From contig NZ_GL622359.1 of assembly GCF_000185505.1 (NCBI RefSeq), positions 585,308 through 649,307 on the forward strand: 64,000 nt of DNA, in the 5' to 3' direction. The stretch is from Pseudoramibacter alactolyticus ATCC 23263. GTDB taxonomy: Bacteria; Bacillota; Clostridia; Eubacteriales; Eubacteriaceae. The stretch's first letter is position 1. Every line of letters begins with the position of its first letter. The notes beneath the pieces are model-generated. The model saw only the letters and a list, made by a program, of their open reading frames with translations. It was not told the DNA's origin and ran no database searches. Positions 28,935-37,040 of this stretch are shown one piece after another. A program made the translations under genes and the position numbers.

Positions 28935-28965
28935 AAAAACACAAGAGCGGGTCACCCCACTCTTG
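28935..28965 (-). terminator. Rho-independent terminator after frr
   Basis: A 10-bp stem (28942-28951 with 28956-28965, one G-U pair), a GTGA loop on the minus strand and a short T-run separate pyrH-frr from rimP. Confidence 0.75.
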
Positions 28966-28990
28966 AACCAGATCTATTTGGTTTTATCCG

Positions 28991-29548
28991 TTATACCGCC
29001 AGAATTTCTTCTTCCTTAGCTTTCAGAACCGCATCGATCTCTTTGATCTTTTTGTCGGTTAATTTCTGAACAGAATTCTGGCCATCGTGCATTTCGTCTT
29101 CGCTGATGTCCCCGTCCTTTTGCGCCGTTTTAAGTTTTTGATCTGACTTGCGACGGATGTTGCGCATGGCGACCTTGCATTCTTCTCCATATTTTTTGGT
29201 GAGTTTGACCAATTCTTTTCGGCGTTCTTCGGTTAATTGCGGCACCGCTAAACGAATAATCTTGCCGTCGTTGGATGGATTAAATCCCAAATCTGCTGTA
29301 AGAATGGCCTTTTCGATCGCCGGCAGCGCTGTTGTGTCATAAGGCTGAACTGTGATCAGTCGTGCTTCCGGTGCCGCAACCGTGGCCAGCTGATTAATCG
29401 CTGTTGGTGCCCCATAATAGTCGACGGTCACTTTATCGAGAATATGCGCATTGGCCCGTCCCGCACGCAAAGTGTTCAAACTGCCGCTCAAATTTTCTAA
29501 TGCCTTATTCATTTTTTCTTCGGCACGCTGCATCATTTCATTAACCAT
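28991..29548 (-). CDS. frr: Ribosome recycling factor
   Basis: A 185-residue RRF, exactly the usual length, that with EF-G splits post-termination ribosomes. GSLNTLRAGRANAHILDKV and PSNDGKIIRLAVPQLTEERRKEL (in parts) are the conserved blocks. The ATG at 29548 is preceded by GAGGGGGG; a TTG six codons earlier would place that site within the coding region. It follows pyrH by one nucleotide. Confidence 0.96.
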   Translation of the reverse strand: MVNEMMQRAEEKMNKALENLSGSLNTLRAGRANAHILDKVTVDYYGAPTAINQLATVAAPEARLITVQPYDTTALPAIEKAILTADLGFNPSNDGKIIRLAVPQLTEERRKELVKLTKKYGEECKVAMRNIRRKSDQKLKTAQKDGDISEDEMHDGQNSVQKLTDKKIKEIDAVLKAKEEEILAV

Positions 29549-29549
29549 C

Positions 29550-30263
29550 TTAGTTTCCCCCCTCAATTAATGTGCCAATCTGTTCGCCATTAACTGCGCG
29601 CAAAATATTATCCGGATTATCCAAACCGAAAACCAAAATTGGAATATCATTATCCATACAAAGGGTGATGGCCGTCGAATCCATTACTTTAAGCCCTTTG
29701 TTAATCACATCCAAATAACTCAGATGATCAAATTTCTGAGCATTTGGATTGATCGCCGGATCAGAATCATAAACAGCATCTACATTTTTCGCCAGCAGGA
29801 TGATATCGGCATCAATTTCTGCTGCTCTAAGCGCCGCCGTAGTATCTGTGGTGAAAAATGGATTCCCAGTTCCCGCCGCAAAAATAACGACGCGCCTCTT
29901 TTCAAGGTGACGCATAGCCTTACGCTTGATATAGGGTTCCGCAATTTCCTTCATTTCGATGGCTGTCTGAACGCGGACCGGAACGCCCATTTGTTCTAAT
30001 GCATCCTGCAACGCTAAAGCATTCAACACGGTTGATAACATTCCCATATAATCGGCTGTCGATTTATCCATACCGAATCCCTGACGACCGCGCCAAAAAT
30101 TGCCGCCACCAACAACAACAGAGATTTCCACATCATGAACATAGACTTCTTTTACGGATTCACTGATTTGCTGAACGGTTGCCGGATCAATTCCGAATTC
30201 CTGCTCACCAGCCAAGGCTTCACCAGAGAGCTTGATCATAACCCTTTTATACTTTGCGTCCAA
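29550..30263 (-). CDS. pyrH: UMP kinase PyrH
   Basis: A 237-residue amino-acid-kinase-fold enzyme phosphorylating UMP to UDP. Motifs: [24 protein letters not shown], and [20 protein letters not shown] (in parts), all canonical. Translation appears to begin at TTG (30263), 5 nt after GGGAGG. In most Firmicutes rpsB-tsf precede pyrH; here the upstream gene is an unrelated 80-residue ORF, so pyrH-frr form a separate unit with its own promoter and a hairpin-containing leader. Confidence 0.96.
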   Translation of the reverse strand: MDAKYKRVMIKLSGEALAGEQEFGIDPATVQQISESVKEVYVHDVEISVVVGGGNFWRGRQGFGMDKSTADYMGMLSTVLNALALQDALEQMGVPVRVQTAIEMKEIAEPYIKRKAMRHLEKRRVVIFAAGTGNPFFTTDTTAALRAAEIDADIILLAKNVDAVYDSDPAINPNAQKFDHLSYLDVINKGLKVMDSTAITLCMDNDIPILVFGLDNPDNILRAVNGEQIGTLIEGGN

Positions 30264-30298
30264 AAGAACCTCCCAAATTTAAAGATGGTGTTTGTCTC

Positions 30299-30359
30299 CA
30301 GATAAAATCGGAAAAGTGAACGAGACTTTATCTGAAAAAAAAGAACACAAAATGTGCCC
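30299..30359 (-). terminator. Hairpins in the pyrH leader, possible attenuator
   Basis: On the minus strand a GGGCACA-TTT-TGTGTTC hairpin (30343-30359, two G-U pairs) is followed by eight T (30335-30342), and then an 8-bp inverted repeat CAGATAAA/TTTATCTG (30299-30334). Both lie between the TATAAT promoter and the pyrH start, so early termination of the pyrH-frr message is possible; a plain terminator of the upstream gene is the alternative. Confidence 0.5.
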
Positions 30360-30414
30360 TTCCCGAAATTTTTCGTGTTTTATTGCGCGCTAAAACCACA
30401 CAACGATTATTTTT

Positions 30415-30442
30415 ATTATACACGATATTCAAAAAAAGTAAA
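30415..30442 (-). promoter_or_regulatory. Sigma-A promoter of pyrH-frr
   Basis: Minus-strand -35 TTTACT (30437-30442), 16-nt spacer, perfect -10 TATAAT (30415-30420), about 150 nt upstream of pyrH. Confidence 0.6.
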
Positions 30443-30453
30443 GAAGAAACTCG

Positions 30454-30696
30454 TTAACTTGAAGGATTTCGGATCATATCGATTCGATTGACGCGATAAT
30501 GCCTGTTTCCCCGCAAAACCACGTCTCCCACTTTTACATTAACCAATTGGGCCAAAAATGGATCTTGACGCACCGCGTCAATCACAATTTTGCAATTGAA
30601 ACGAACGTTATGATCGCTTGAGATCACAACGGTCTTTCCGTAGTTCACCCCCGATGGAATTTGATAATGTTTCTTTGGCTGCTGGTCTTCCTGCAT
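30454..30696 (-). CDS. Unassigned 80-residue protein
   Basis: I do not recognise this protein. It has a good AAGGAG before its ATG and its own promoter. It is basic, with alternating hydrophobic residues (YGKTVVISSDHNVRFNCKIV, then LVNVKVGDVVLRGNRHYRVNRI), suggesting a small beta-barrel such as an OB or SH3-like fold. There is no signal peptide or membrane helix, and one cysteine. It sits between pyrH-frr and a divergent parvulin gene. An RNA- or ribosome-linked role is possible but only guessed from fold impression and neighbours. Confidence 0.65.
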   Translation of the reverse strand: MQEDQQPKKHYQIPSGVNYGKTVVISSDHNVRFNCKIVIDAVRQDPFLAQLVNVKVGDVVLRGNRHYRVNRIDMIRNPSS

Positions 30697-30740
30697 GGCG
30701 TTCTCCTTAACAAATGTATCGTTTCTGAATAATTCCTTTC

Positions 30741-30769
30741 ACTTTAACATCTCCAGCGCGCTTTTGCAA
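30741..30769 (-). promoter_or_regulatory. Promoter of the 80-residue gene
   Basis: Minus-strand -35 TTGCAA (30764-30769), 17-nt spacer, -10 TAAAGT (30741-30746). Confidence 0.4.
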
Positions 30770-30835
30770 GCCGTTTACACTTAGCTTCTTAAAAAACGCG
30801 CCTATTTATCCTGATTCTTGCTTATTAATCGCAGC

Positions 30836-30864
30836 TTGACAAAAAAAAACGCAAACGATAGACT
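30836..30864 (+). promoter_or_regulatory. Promoter of the parvulin gene
   Basis: A perfect -35 TTGACA (30836-30841), an A-rich 17-nt spacer and -10 TAGACT (30859-30864), ending 35 nt before the start codon. Confidence 0.65.
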
Positions 30865-30899
30865 AAATGGCATTAAATCACCGATCACAGGAGGATCAC

Positions 30900-31667
30900 A
30901 TGTCAGAAAAGGATCAAGTCCTTGCCACTGTTGAAGGCAAAGAAATCACGCAGAGCCAACTGGATTTGCTCATTGAACAGGCGCCGCAGGATCAGCAAAT
31001 GCAATTTCGCACCCATGAAGGCCGCCGTCAACTGCTCAACGAGATGATTGCGCAAGAACTTTTTTATTTAAAAGGCAAAGCTGAAAAAATCGAAGAAACG
31101 GAAGAATATCAAAAAGAATTTGCAGAAATGACTGAAAAATTTTTAAAATCATACATGATTTCACATTTTATGTCTTCCGTAAAAGTTGAAGAAGACGAGC
31201 TTCGCCAGTATTACAATGAAAACCAGGACAAATTTATCGCGCCGGATTCCGTTCGCTGCAGTCACATTTTAGTTCCGGCCAAACAGCAGGCCATCGATAT
31301 CATTGAAGAAATCGATACTGGCGGAAAAACCTTTGAACAGGCGGCAAAGGCTTATTCTGCCGACGCTTCCAATAAAGACCGCGGCGGTGATCTCGGCTAT
31401 TTCCATAAAGGACAAATGGTTGCCGAATTTGAAATGGCTGCCTTTTCGCTGAACCCCGGAGAGATGACCAGCGCCCCCGTCCAAACGCAGTTCGGCTGGC
31501 ACATCATTCAATGCACTGATCACAAGACAAACGAGATAGTTCCCTATGAAGCCGCCCGCGACAGTCTTCATCGTTTCCTTCTAGGACAAAAGCAAAATCG
31601 CCGTTACGTTGCAGAGGCAGAAGATCTGAAAAAACAGTATCACGTCAATATCAAATTGGGCTTATAA
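30900..31667 (+). CDS. Cytoplasmic parvulin-type peptidylprolyl isomerase
   Basis: A 255-residue PpiC/SurA-family protein. The N-terminal half is a helical chaperone-like domain (ITQSQLDLLIEQ to VEEDELRQYYNEN). The parvulin domain (about 112-210) has VRCSHILVPAK, GGDLGYFHKGQMVAEFE and FGWHIIQ. It starts at 30900, 5 nt after AGGAGG. Unlike PrsA it has no signal peptide or lipobox, so it should act in the cytosol on proline isomerisation or folding. It is one of few plus-strand genes and is monocistronic, ending at a strong terminator. Confidence 0.92.
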   Translation: MSEKDQVLATVEGKEITQSQLDLLIEQAPQDQQMQFRTHEGRRQLLNEMIAQELFYLKGKAEKIEETEEYQKEFAEMTEKFLKSYMISHFMSSVKVEEDELRQYYNENQDKFIAPDSVRCSHILVPAKQQAIDIIEEIDTGGKTFEQAAKAYSADASNKDRGGDLGYFHKGQMVAEFEMAAFSLNPGEMTSAPVQTQFGWHIIQCTDHKTNEIVPYEAARDSLHRFLLGQKQNRRYVAEAEDLKKQYHVNIKLGL

Positions 31668-31674
31668 AAATCTT

Positions 31675-31720
31675 CAAAATAGAGATCTCGAGAACTTTCG
31701 AGATCTCTATTTTGTTTTTT
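31675..31720 (+). terminator. Strong terminator after the parvulin gene
   Basis: A 17-bp perfect stem (31675-31691 with 31698-31714) with a 6-nt loop and six T. It may also serve the convergent helicase gene. Confidence 0.9.
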
Positions 31721-31745
31721 GCACTTGCGTCTCTTGGTCATTGTC

Positions 31746-34142
31746 TTATGACCAAAAATGGCCGACCACTTGTCGCAGTGCTTCTGCATTTTGAACCAAA
31801 TGAATTTTTTGATCTGCAACTGGCAGCAGACTTCGATAAGCCTTTTGGGAAAACCGGGAATCAATTAGAAGCGCCATGCCGCGATCCCTTTCCGCCCGGA
31901 TCACCCGCCCCATGGCCTGAATTACTTTATTCATCCCCGGATACCGATAGGCATAATCAAATCCGGACTGCAATTGTTCATCAAAATACCGTTTGAGCAG
32001 ATCATTTTCCGGGCAAACCATGGGCAATCCCACACCGACAATCACCGTGCCGATCAGTCGATCCCCGCTGAGATCAATCCCCTCGCCAAAAAATCCTCCA
32101 AGCACGCAAAACCCAACCAAAGTCTTCTTGCTTTTTTCCTGAAACCGCGATAAGAAAACTTCCCGTTTATCAACCGTCATTGCCGGATCCTGCACTAAAA
32201 GTTCAAACGAGTTATCTTCGCCCAAACGATCAACCATTAGTGTCAGATAAGCATACGACGGTAAAAAAACCAAATAATTGCCGCTTCTGCCGGACACAAA
32301 GGTTTTGATCAGTTGGGCAACTGCCTCTGCACTCGCTTCCCGATCGCGATATTTGGTCGAAATATGATTAGCCACGACAACGCCAAAACGGTCGGCATCA
32401 AAGGGTGAAGGCAGCTGGATCGCCGCCGTCTCCCGGCCGCTGCCCAGAAAATAAGCATAATAATCCTTGGGCACCAATGTCGCCGAAAAATAAATCACCG
32501 TTCGAAGCATGGCCGCTTTTTCACCAATATGCCTGGAAGGATCCAGACACCTTTGCGTGATGATCAGATTTTTTCTTTTCTTTTCACAGGTGACAACACT
32601 TTCCGCACCCGCTATTTCCGCCAGATCAAGATACCTTCTGGCGTTAAAATACCAATCCATGACCGAATCCTCCACGACATTCCCATGTTCCCGCGCCGAT
32701 TTTGTATAGGCTTCGCAGGCAAAGCAAGCGTATTGCAGGCTTTCATTCAGAGGCGCAATTTGGGAGGATGACACCACCTCAAAATCTGATTCCTGACTTT
32801 GAAGTAAGGCTAAAAACGCATTGTTGAGTTTGGTCAATGCTTTTCGGAAAGACGAATCCTGTCTGGAAATTGTCCTGCGTACTGCCAGAGCGTCTGCTTT
32901 ATAAATCGCTGCGGAAAACATTCCGCGAGCTCTATCCGGCAGATTATGCGCTTCATCAATTAAGGCAATCGTCTGTCCAAAATCATTTTTCGGACCGGAC
33001 AAGCGCTCCAAAGCGATATGCGGATCAAAGAGATAGTTATAATCGCCGATGATCATGTCGCACCAATCCGCCAAATCAAGGGACAGCTCAAAAGGACATA
33101 ATGCATAATCTCTTGCCAGAGCTTCAATCTGAGAGCGGTCAAAATGGTCATGCCGGTGCAATGCTTCATAAACCACGACTCCTGCCCGATCATAATAATG
33201 TGCCGCGTAGGGACACGCATCCGGATTACATTCACGTTTTTCCAAAAAACAAACGGCATCCTTTGCCGTGAGTGTCACCGATTTGAAAACGGCTCCCCGC
33301 TGCCGAAGCAAATACGCCGCTTTTTCTGCCGCGAAGGCATTCGTCGTTTTAGCCGTCGCGTAAAAAATGCGCTCGCCCTTTTCCTGACCAATGGCGGCCA
33401 ACGCACCGTATAAAACGGCTAAGGTTTTGCCAATACCCGTCGGTGCCTGACAAAGCAGCGCACGTTTCTGCAATACTGAGCGATAAACGGCAATGGCCAT
33501 TTCCCGCTGACCGCTCCGCCACCGGGCAAAGGGAAACGGCAAATGCGAAAGACTGCGGTTTCTTGCAATCACATTCTCCGTACGCAGCCGCACCCACTTC
33601 ATAAAATCCGCCAAAAGCGTTTTGGTGAAAGTCTCGAGTTCTTCTCGCGTAAAATCTTGGCGAAGGGTGCGGAAGGTCCCGGAGGGCACCTGATAATACG
33701 TCAATTGCGTTCCAATCGATTCAAGGTCTTCTTCCTCGGCAACCATCCAGCCATAAAGCTTAACTTGAGCCCAAAAGTCCGGATCGTCGGCTTCCGTCAA
33801 CGCCATCACGTCCTTTGAAACGGTCTTAATTTCATCGATAAGAACGGCTCCTGCCTCGCGGATAATCCCGTCCGCACGGCCCTGCAGATCAAAACGATAG
33901 GATTCAAAACGGACACATCTGCGCAAGGTGACTTCCGGCTCGTAATGTTCCCCCGCCATCTTCTGAAGACGACGATGTATCGCTGCCCCTTCCTGGGCTC
34001 GATCAAAACCGCCGAAGCGATTGTCGATGCTGCCGCTTCGAAGAACTAACGCCACCAGATCTTTCACCGACAGATGAATCGTGCGCGCATCTTCTTCAGA
34101 CGAATCCGCCGGTCGTATCATTTCCTGATTTTGAACGGTCAT
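31746..34142 (-). CDS. XPD/DinG-like helicase with N-terminal PD-(D/E)XK nuclease domain
   Basis: A 798-residue superfamily 2 DNA helicase. Residues 20-190 carry a nuclease-like domain with GRAD (Asp91) and IDEIK (Glu104, Lys106). The helicase begins with a Q-motif-like region, Walker A APTGIGKT (233-240), four cysteines fitting a 4Fe-4S cluster (298, 305, 310, 349), and DEAH (396-399). The C-terminal half shows GEGIDL and QAMGRVIRAERDRG. It should unwind DNA 5'-3' by family analogy and may cut it; repair is the likely setting. It overlaps the upstream DUF551-like gene by ATGA. Confidence 0.88.
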   Translation of the reverse strand: MTVQNQEMIRPADSSEEDARTIHLSVKDLVALVLRSGSIDNRFGGFDRAQEGAAIHRRLQKMAGEHYEPEVTLRRCVRFESYRFDLQGRADGIIREAGAVLIDEIKTVSKDVMALTEADDPDFWAQVKLYGWMVAEEEDLESIGTQLTYYQVPSGTFRTLRQDFTREELETFTKTLLADFMKWVRLRTENVIARNRSLSHLPFPFARWRSGQREMAIAVYRSVLQKRALLCQAPTGIGKTLAVLYGALAAIGQEKGERIFYATAKTTNAFAAEKAAYLLRQRGAVFKSVTLTAKDAVCFLEKRECNPDACPYAAHYYDRAGVVVYEALHRHDHFDRSQIEALARDYALCPFELSLDLADWCDMIIGDYNYLFDPHIALERLSGPKNDFGQTIALIDEAHNLPDRARGMFSAAIYKADALAVRRTISRQDSSFRKALTKLNNAFLALLQSQESDFEVVSSSQIAPLNESLQYACFACEAYTKSAREHGNVVEDSVMDWYFNARRYLDLAEIAGAESVVTCEKKRKNLIITQRCLDPSRHIGEKAAMLRTVIYFSATLVPKDYYAYFLGSGRETAAIQLPSPFDADRFGVVVANHISTKYRDREASAEAVAQLIKTFVSGRSGNYLVFLPSYAYLTLMVDRLGEDNSFELLVQDPAMTVDKREVFLSRFQEKSKKTLVGFCVLGGFFGEGIDLSGDRLIGTVIVGVGLPMVCPENDLLKRYFDEQLQSGFDYAYRYPGMNKVIQAMGRVIRAERDRGMALLIDSRFSQKAYRSLLPVADQKIHLVQNAEALRQVVGHFWS

Positions 34143-34462
34143 TGCGCTTTCGGTTCATAGGGATCGGGCAACCGCATCCAAGCCGTAATCTCTGCGATAC
34201 ACCCGCCATCATCCGTTAAAATTTTGCTGTCGTTAAAAAGCACATTGTTCATATCCTCGCTGGTGGAATGGGTTAAAAAGATTGTCTGGCCACCCTGTTT
34301 AAAGGCAGGAATAAACGTCGCCAATGCGATTTCGCGCTTAGCTTCGCCGGCTGCCCCGCCGATGGTCTGTGCCATGGGATAATGCACTACGCTGACCAGA
34401 CAATTTATTTGACGATCCGGCAGTTCTGAACCCACCAGGATCCATTGCAGCTTTTCAATCAT
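34139..34462 (-). CDS. DUF551-like small protein
   Basis: A 107-residue protein with AAGGAGG before its start. It opens with QWILVGSELPDRQINCLV and ends AEITAWMRLPDPYEPK. The pairing of an N-terminal Trp...LPD segment with a C-terminal AWMPLP-like segment is the pattern of DUF551, mostly known from phage and prophage genes and of unknown function. The middle is longer than usual for DUF551. It is translationally coupled to the helicase-nuclease gene (ATGA), which suggests a shared process; nothing further can be said from sequence. Confidence 0.5.
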   Translation of the reverse strand: MIEKLQWILVGSELPDRQINCLVSVVHYPMAQTIGGAAGEAKREIALATFIPAFKQGGQTIFLTHSTSEDMNNVLFNDSKILTDDGGCIAEITAWMRLPDPYEPKAQ

Positions 34463-34482
34463 AATAGCCTCCTTTTGTGTTG

Positions 34483-34501
34483 ATTATAACACGAATGTGT
34501 T
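34483..34501 (-). promoter_or_regulatory. -10 element with adjacent inverted repeat
   Basis: Minus-strand TATAAT (34483-34488) lies directly beside AACAC-GAAT-GTGTT (34488-34501), upstream of the DUF551-like gene and helicase. No clear -35. It does not match a CGAAC-N4-GTTCG LexA box. Confidence 0.4.
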
Positions 34502-34512
34502 GAAAGGCTGCA

Positions 34513-35217
34513 TTAATGATTGTCGACGCCGACTTCCGGATTCTTTTCTCCAAAATTTTCTTTTAATTTCATCACGATCTCAGCGCGCGCAGTCCCTTTG
34601 GATTCTTCCGATTTGATGAACTTATAAGCGCGAAACAACGCCGAAGGTCCGATTTCTGATGAAAAATGGCCAATGCCTTGGTTCCAGGCAAGCAATTCAA
34701 ACACATCGTCCAACGCGCGGACATCCAAACCATGGGCGTAGGCCTTCACCAATTCCCGGCCGGCCTGGCGCATTCTGCCCGCCCCCACAGCATTCGCCAG
34801 CGATAAAAGCAAGCGCATTTCATAGGGGAGATAACGCTTTTCATCGTTCCAGGTTAAATCCCAAAAATCAACGGCAACTTGACCGAGCTTTTCGTCAATC
34901 ATCGGATAATTGAGCAGTGCCAGCGGCGCATAGGGAGCCGGCGTATCCTCCGACGGGATGGCCTCGCGGTAAAAATAAGTCTTAAAGCAATTGGGCTCCG
35001 GCGTTTCAACCCAATAATCAAACCCCATCTTTTTCAGCGCCAAGCAAAGCGGATGCGGCTCAAAAGTCTGCAGCACAATCAAGCCTTCGCCAACGGCGAG
35101 ATCGGCCGCTTTCCTGCGAATTCCCGGAAAAAAATTTCCTGTTTTGTGGCGGACATCAATCACTTGAAATGTCTCGGCCTGACGCAGCCAATCTTTTTGT
35201 TCCTTTGCATATTGCAT
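34513..35217 (-). CDS. DUF2249-like domain fused to a helical AhpD-like domain
   Basis: A 234-residue protein. Residues 15-90 look like DUF2249: an initial VIDVRHKTG, the helix, GEGLIVLQTFEPHPLCLALKKMGFD (in parts) and the final strands. Residues 125-215 are all-helical and recall the AhpD/carboxymuconolactone-decarboxylase fold (LLSLANAVGAGRMRQAGRELVKAYAHG), but without the CxxC that gives AhpD its peroxidase activity. DUF2249 proteins are often linked to anaerobic redox and nitrogen-oxide genes. Both domain calls are from pattern recognition. It is probably a single-gene unit with a TATAAT at 35253-35258. Confidence 0.55.
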   Translation of the reverse strand: MQYAKEQKDWLRQAETFQVIDVRHKTGNFFPGIRRKAADLAVGEGLIVLQTFEPHPLCLALKKMGFDYWVETPEPNCFKTYFYREAIPSEDTPAPYAPLALLNYPMIDEKLGQVAVDFWDLTWNDEKRYLPYEMRLLLSLANAVGAGRMRQAGRELVKAYAHGLDVRALDDVFELLAWNQGIGHFSSEIGPSALFRAYKFIKSEESKGTARAEIVMKLKENFGEKNPEVGVDNH

Positions 35218-35338
35218 TGCTTTTACTCCAATCTTTTTATTCGTTAGTCTTTATTATATGCCAATGGTTTAAAAAGAATGTTGTCTGTCCAACACACTAC
35301 AAAATAATTATTTTTTATTTTCATATGCAAGACCGAAC

Positions 35339-35364
35339 AAAAAAAGAGGCCCGTGTCCGGGCCC
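35339..35364 (-). terminator. Terminator after azlCD
   Basis: On the minus strand a GC-rich stem with a GACA loop (about 35348-35364) followed by TCT and seven T. Confidence 0.8.
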
Positions 35365-35388
35365 TAAATAAAAAAAGCGATTAAAAAA

Positions 35389-35721
35389 CTAAAAAACCAA
35401 TTGCAGCAACAGCATATAGCAAATGGTGCCGCCGGCAATGGATAAAAGCATCTGCTTTTGCCATCGATGCAGCCCGATGACCACCAAAATGGCAATAAAT
35501 TCCGGCAAACCGTGGGAACCCGCCAATACATTCACATCCTTCAGGCAGTACACCACCAATAAACCAAATACCGCGGCAGGCAACACTTTTCCGAGATACT
35601 GAATGTATTTGGGGGTCGGCTTTCCAGAAGGAAAAGCCACGAAGGGCAAAAAGCGGGTCATTAAAGTGCCGAGCACCACCATGCCGATGGTGATGCATTG
35701 CTGGACCAGTGTCATCTTCAT
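35389..35721 (-). CDS. azlD: Branched-chain amino acid export protein, AzlD family
   Basis: A 110-residue membrane protein with about four hydrophobic helices, the small subunit that pairs with Azl[16 protein letters not shown] and [23 protein letters not shown] (in parts) are the family blocks. It follows azlC by 4 nt. AzlCD exports branched-chain amino acids or analogues in Bacillus and Corynebacterium (there BrnFE). No Lrp/AzlB-like regulator is next to it. Confidence 0.9.
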   Translation of the reverse strand: MKMTLVQQCITIGMVVLGTLMTRFLPFVAFPSGKPTPKYIQYLGKVLPAAVFGLLVVYCLKDVNVLAGSHGLPEFIAILVVIGLHRWQKQMLLSIAGGTICYMLLLQLVF

Positions 35722-35725
35722 TCGT

Positions 35726-36505
35726 TCAGTCCTTCTTTCCCAGCTCCTGACGCTCCAGAGGATTTCGCAACAAACTTAACAGGCCTAAAATCGCCGCCAT
35801 CGCCGGAATGATAAAATGGTCTGCGCCAAAGAGCAGCAAACAAATCAGCGACACGGCAATGCCCGTCAGAGAACTGACGTGATTTTTTTCTTTTCCCCAT
35901 TGATCCATAAAGATTACGACAAACATGGCCGTCATCACAAATGCAAGTCCTTTGGTATTAAAATGCAGCAGCGATCCAAAAAGGCCTCCCAACGTCGCCC
36001 CGGAAAACCAATAGCCATGATTGAGCAGCGTCACAAAAAACATAAACCAACCGGCATCCACATCCTCTGGAATATCCGCCGTATAATTAATTGAAAAGCT
36101 TTCGTCACACAGCCCAAAAATCAAATAATATTTTTTAATCCCCACATCACGGTAACGATCCAGCATGGCAATGCCGTAAAACAGATGGCGGGCGTTCACC
36201 ATCAAGGTCATCACCAGCGCCGACAGCGGATGAAAAGGCGCAAGCAGCATCGATACGGTTACAAACTCAATGCTGCCGGCAAAAATCACCAAGCTCATCA
36301 CCATCGGATACCAAAAAGAAAAACCCGATGCGCGCATGTAAATGCCGTAGGTCAGGCCTAAAAACCAAAACCCCGCAAAAATAGGAATGGTGTGCGGAAA
36401 TGCCGCCTTGAACGCTTTCAGTTTGACCGATGTCCCCTCAGGTGCCGATAATTTCGGCACCGTTTTATTTTTAGAATTTGTCGGCATAGACGTCTCAGAT
36501 TTCAA
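35726..36505 (-). CDS. azlC: Branched-chain amino acid export protein, AzlC family
   Basis: A 259-residue inner-membrane protein. After a polar 30-residue N-terminus come [24 protein letters not shown] (in parts) and [17 protein letters not shown], then [12 protein letters not shown], the standard AzlC signatures, with seven to eight hydrophobic segments. Forms a two-component exporter with AzlD. It is the fourth gene of a probable unit starting with two HAD phosphatases and a PAP2 gene; gaps are short and no terminator intervenes. Confidence 0.92.
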   Translation of the reverse strand: MKSETSMPTNSKNKTVPKLSAPEGTSVKLKAFKAAFPHTIPIFAGFWFLGLTYGIYMRASGFSFWYPMVMSLVIFAGSIEFVTVSMLLAPFHPLSALVMTLMVNARHLFYGIAMLDRYRDVGIKKYYLIFGLCDESFSINYTADIPEDVDAGWFMFFVTLLNHGYWFSGATLGGLFGSLLHFNTKGLAFVMTAMFVVIFMDQWGKEKNHVSSLTGIAVSLICLLLFGADHFIIPAMAAILGLLSLLRNPLERQELGKKD

Positions 36506-36533
36506 AAATACCTCCCCTGCTTTCCTATTGCCC

Positions 36534-37037
36534 TTATAAAATCAGAAAAATAAAAAGGCCGGCCAGCACGCCGCTCAGATAACCGGCGGCCACATCCGTC
36601 GGATAGTGCACGCCCCCGATCACTCGAATCGTCGCATCCAAAAGCGTAAGGCTCAACATCACAATTCCCATCGCAGTATGATAATGAAGCCAGGCCATCG
36701 CGATAACCGCTGCCGAAAAAATATGGCGGCTGGGCATGCCGTGCCCTTTGGTTGTTTTATGAATCAGCGGATCCAACTCGTAAGTTTCGTAGGGCCTTTG
36801 ACGATTGATCTTCGCCCGGACAAAAGAAAGCAGCACAAACGTCGCCGCCGGCACTGCCAAACTGATTGGAAGATCTCCGCGCTGAAAACACCACAAAAGC
36901 ACGCATAACAGGCCATAGGATCCAAAAACAAACCATTTCAGCCCTTCGTTGAGCACATTCAAGCCTCGCACGCGAGCGGGCTTTTCCCGAAACCAAGTCG
37001 TCAGCTGCTGATAAAAAATGGGATAGTCTGTGCGCAC
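36534..37037 (-). CDS. PAP2-family membrane phosphatase
   Basis: A 167-residue membrane phosphatase with four to five hydrophobic helices. The three PAP2 motifs are present as KINRQRPYE, GMPSRH and RVIGGVHYPTD; the catalytic histidines are in PSRH (where PSGH is commoner) and GGVHYP. It may act on undecaprenyl diphosphate or phosphatidate; the substrate is not shown. It starts 3 nt after the upstream HAD gene. Confidence 0.88.
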   Translation of the reverse strand: MRTDYPIFYQQLTTWFREKPARVRGLNVLNEGLKWFVFGSYGLLCVLLWCFQRGDLPISLAVPAATFVLLSFVRAKINRQRPYETYELDPLIHKTTKGHGMPSRHIFSAAVIAMAWLHYHTAMGIVMLSLTLLDATIRVIGGVHYPTDVAAGYLSGVLAGLFIFLIL

Positions 37038-37040
37038 GGA

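Noticed and set aside
34488-34501. LexA/SOS box before the helicase pair
   Set aside because: AACAC-GAAT-GTGTT lacks the CGAAC-N4-GTTCG core.
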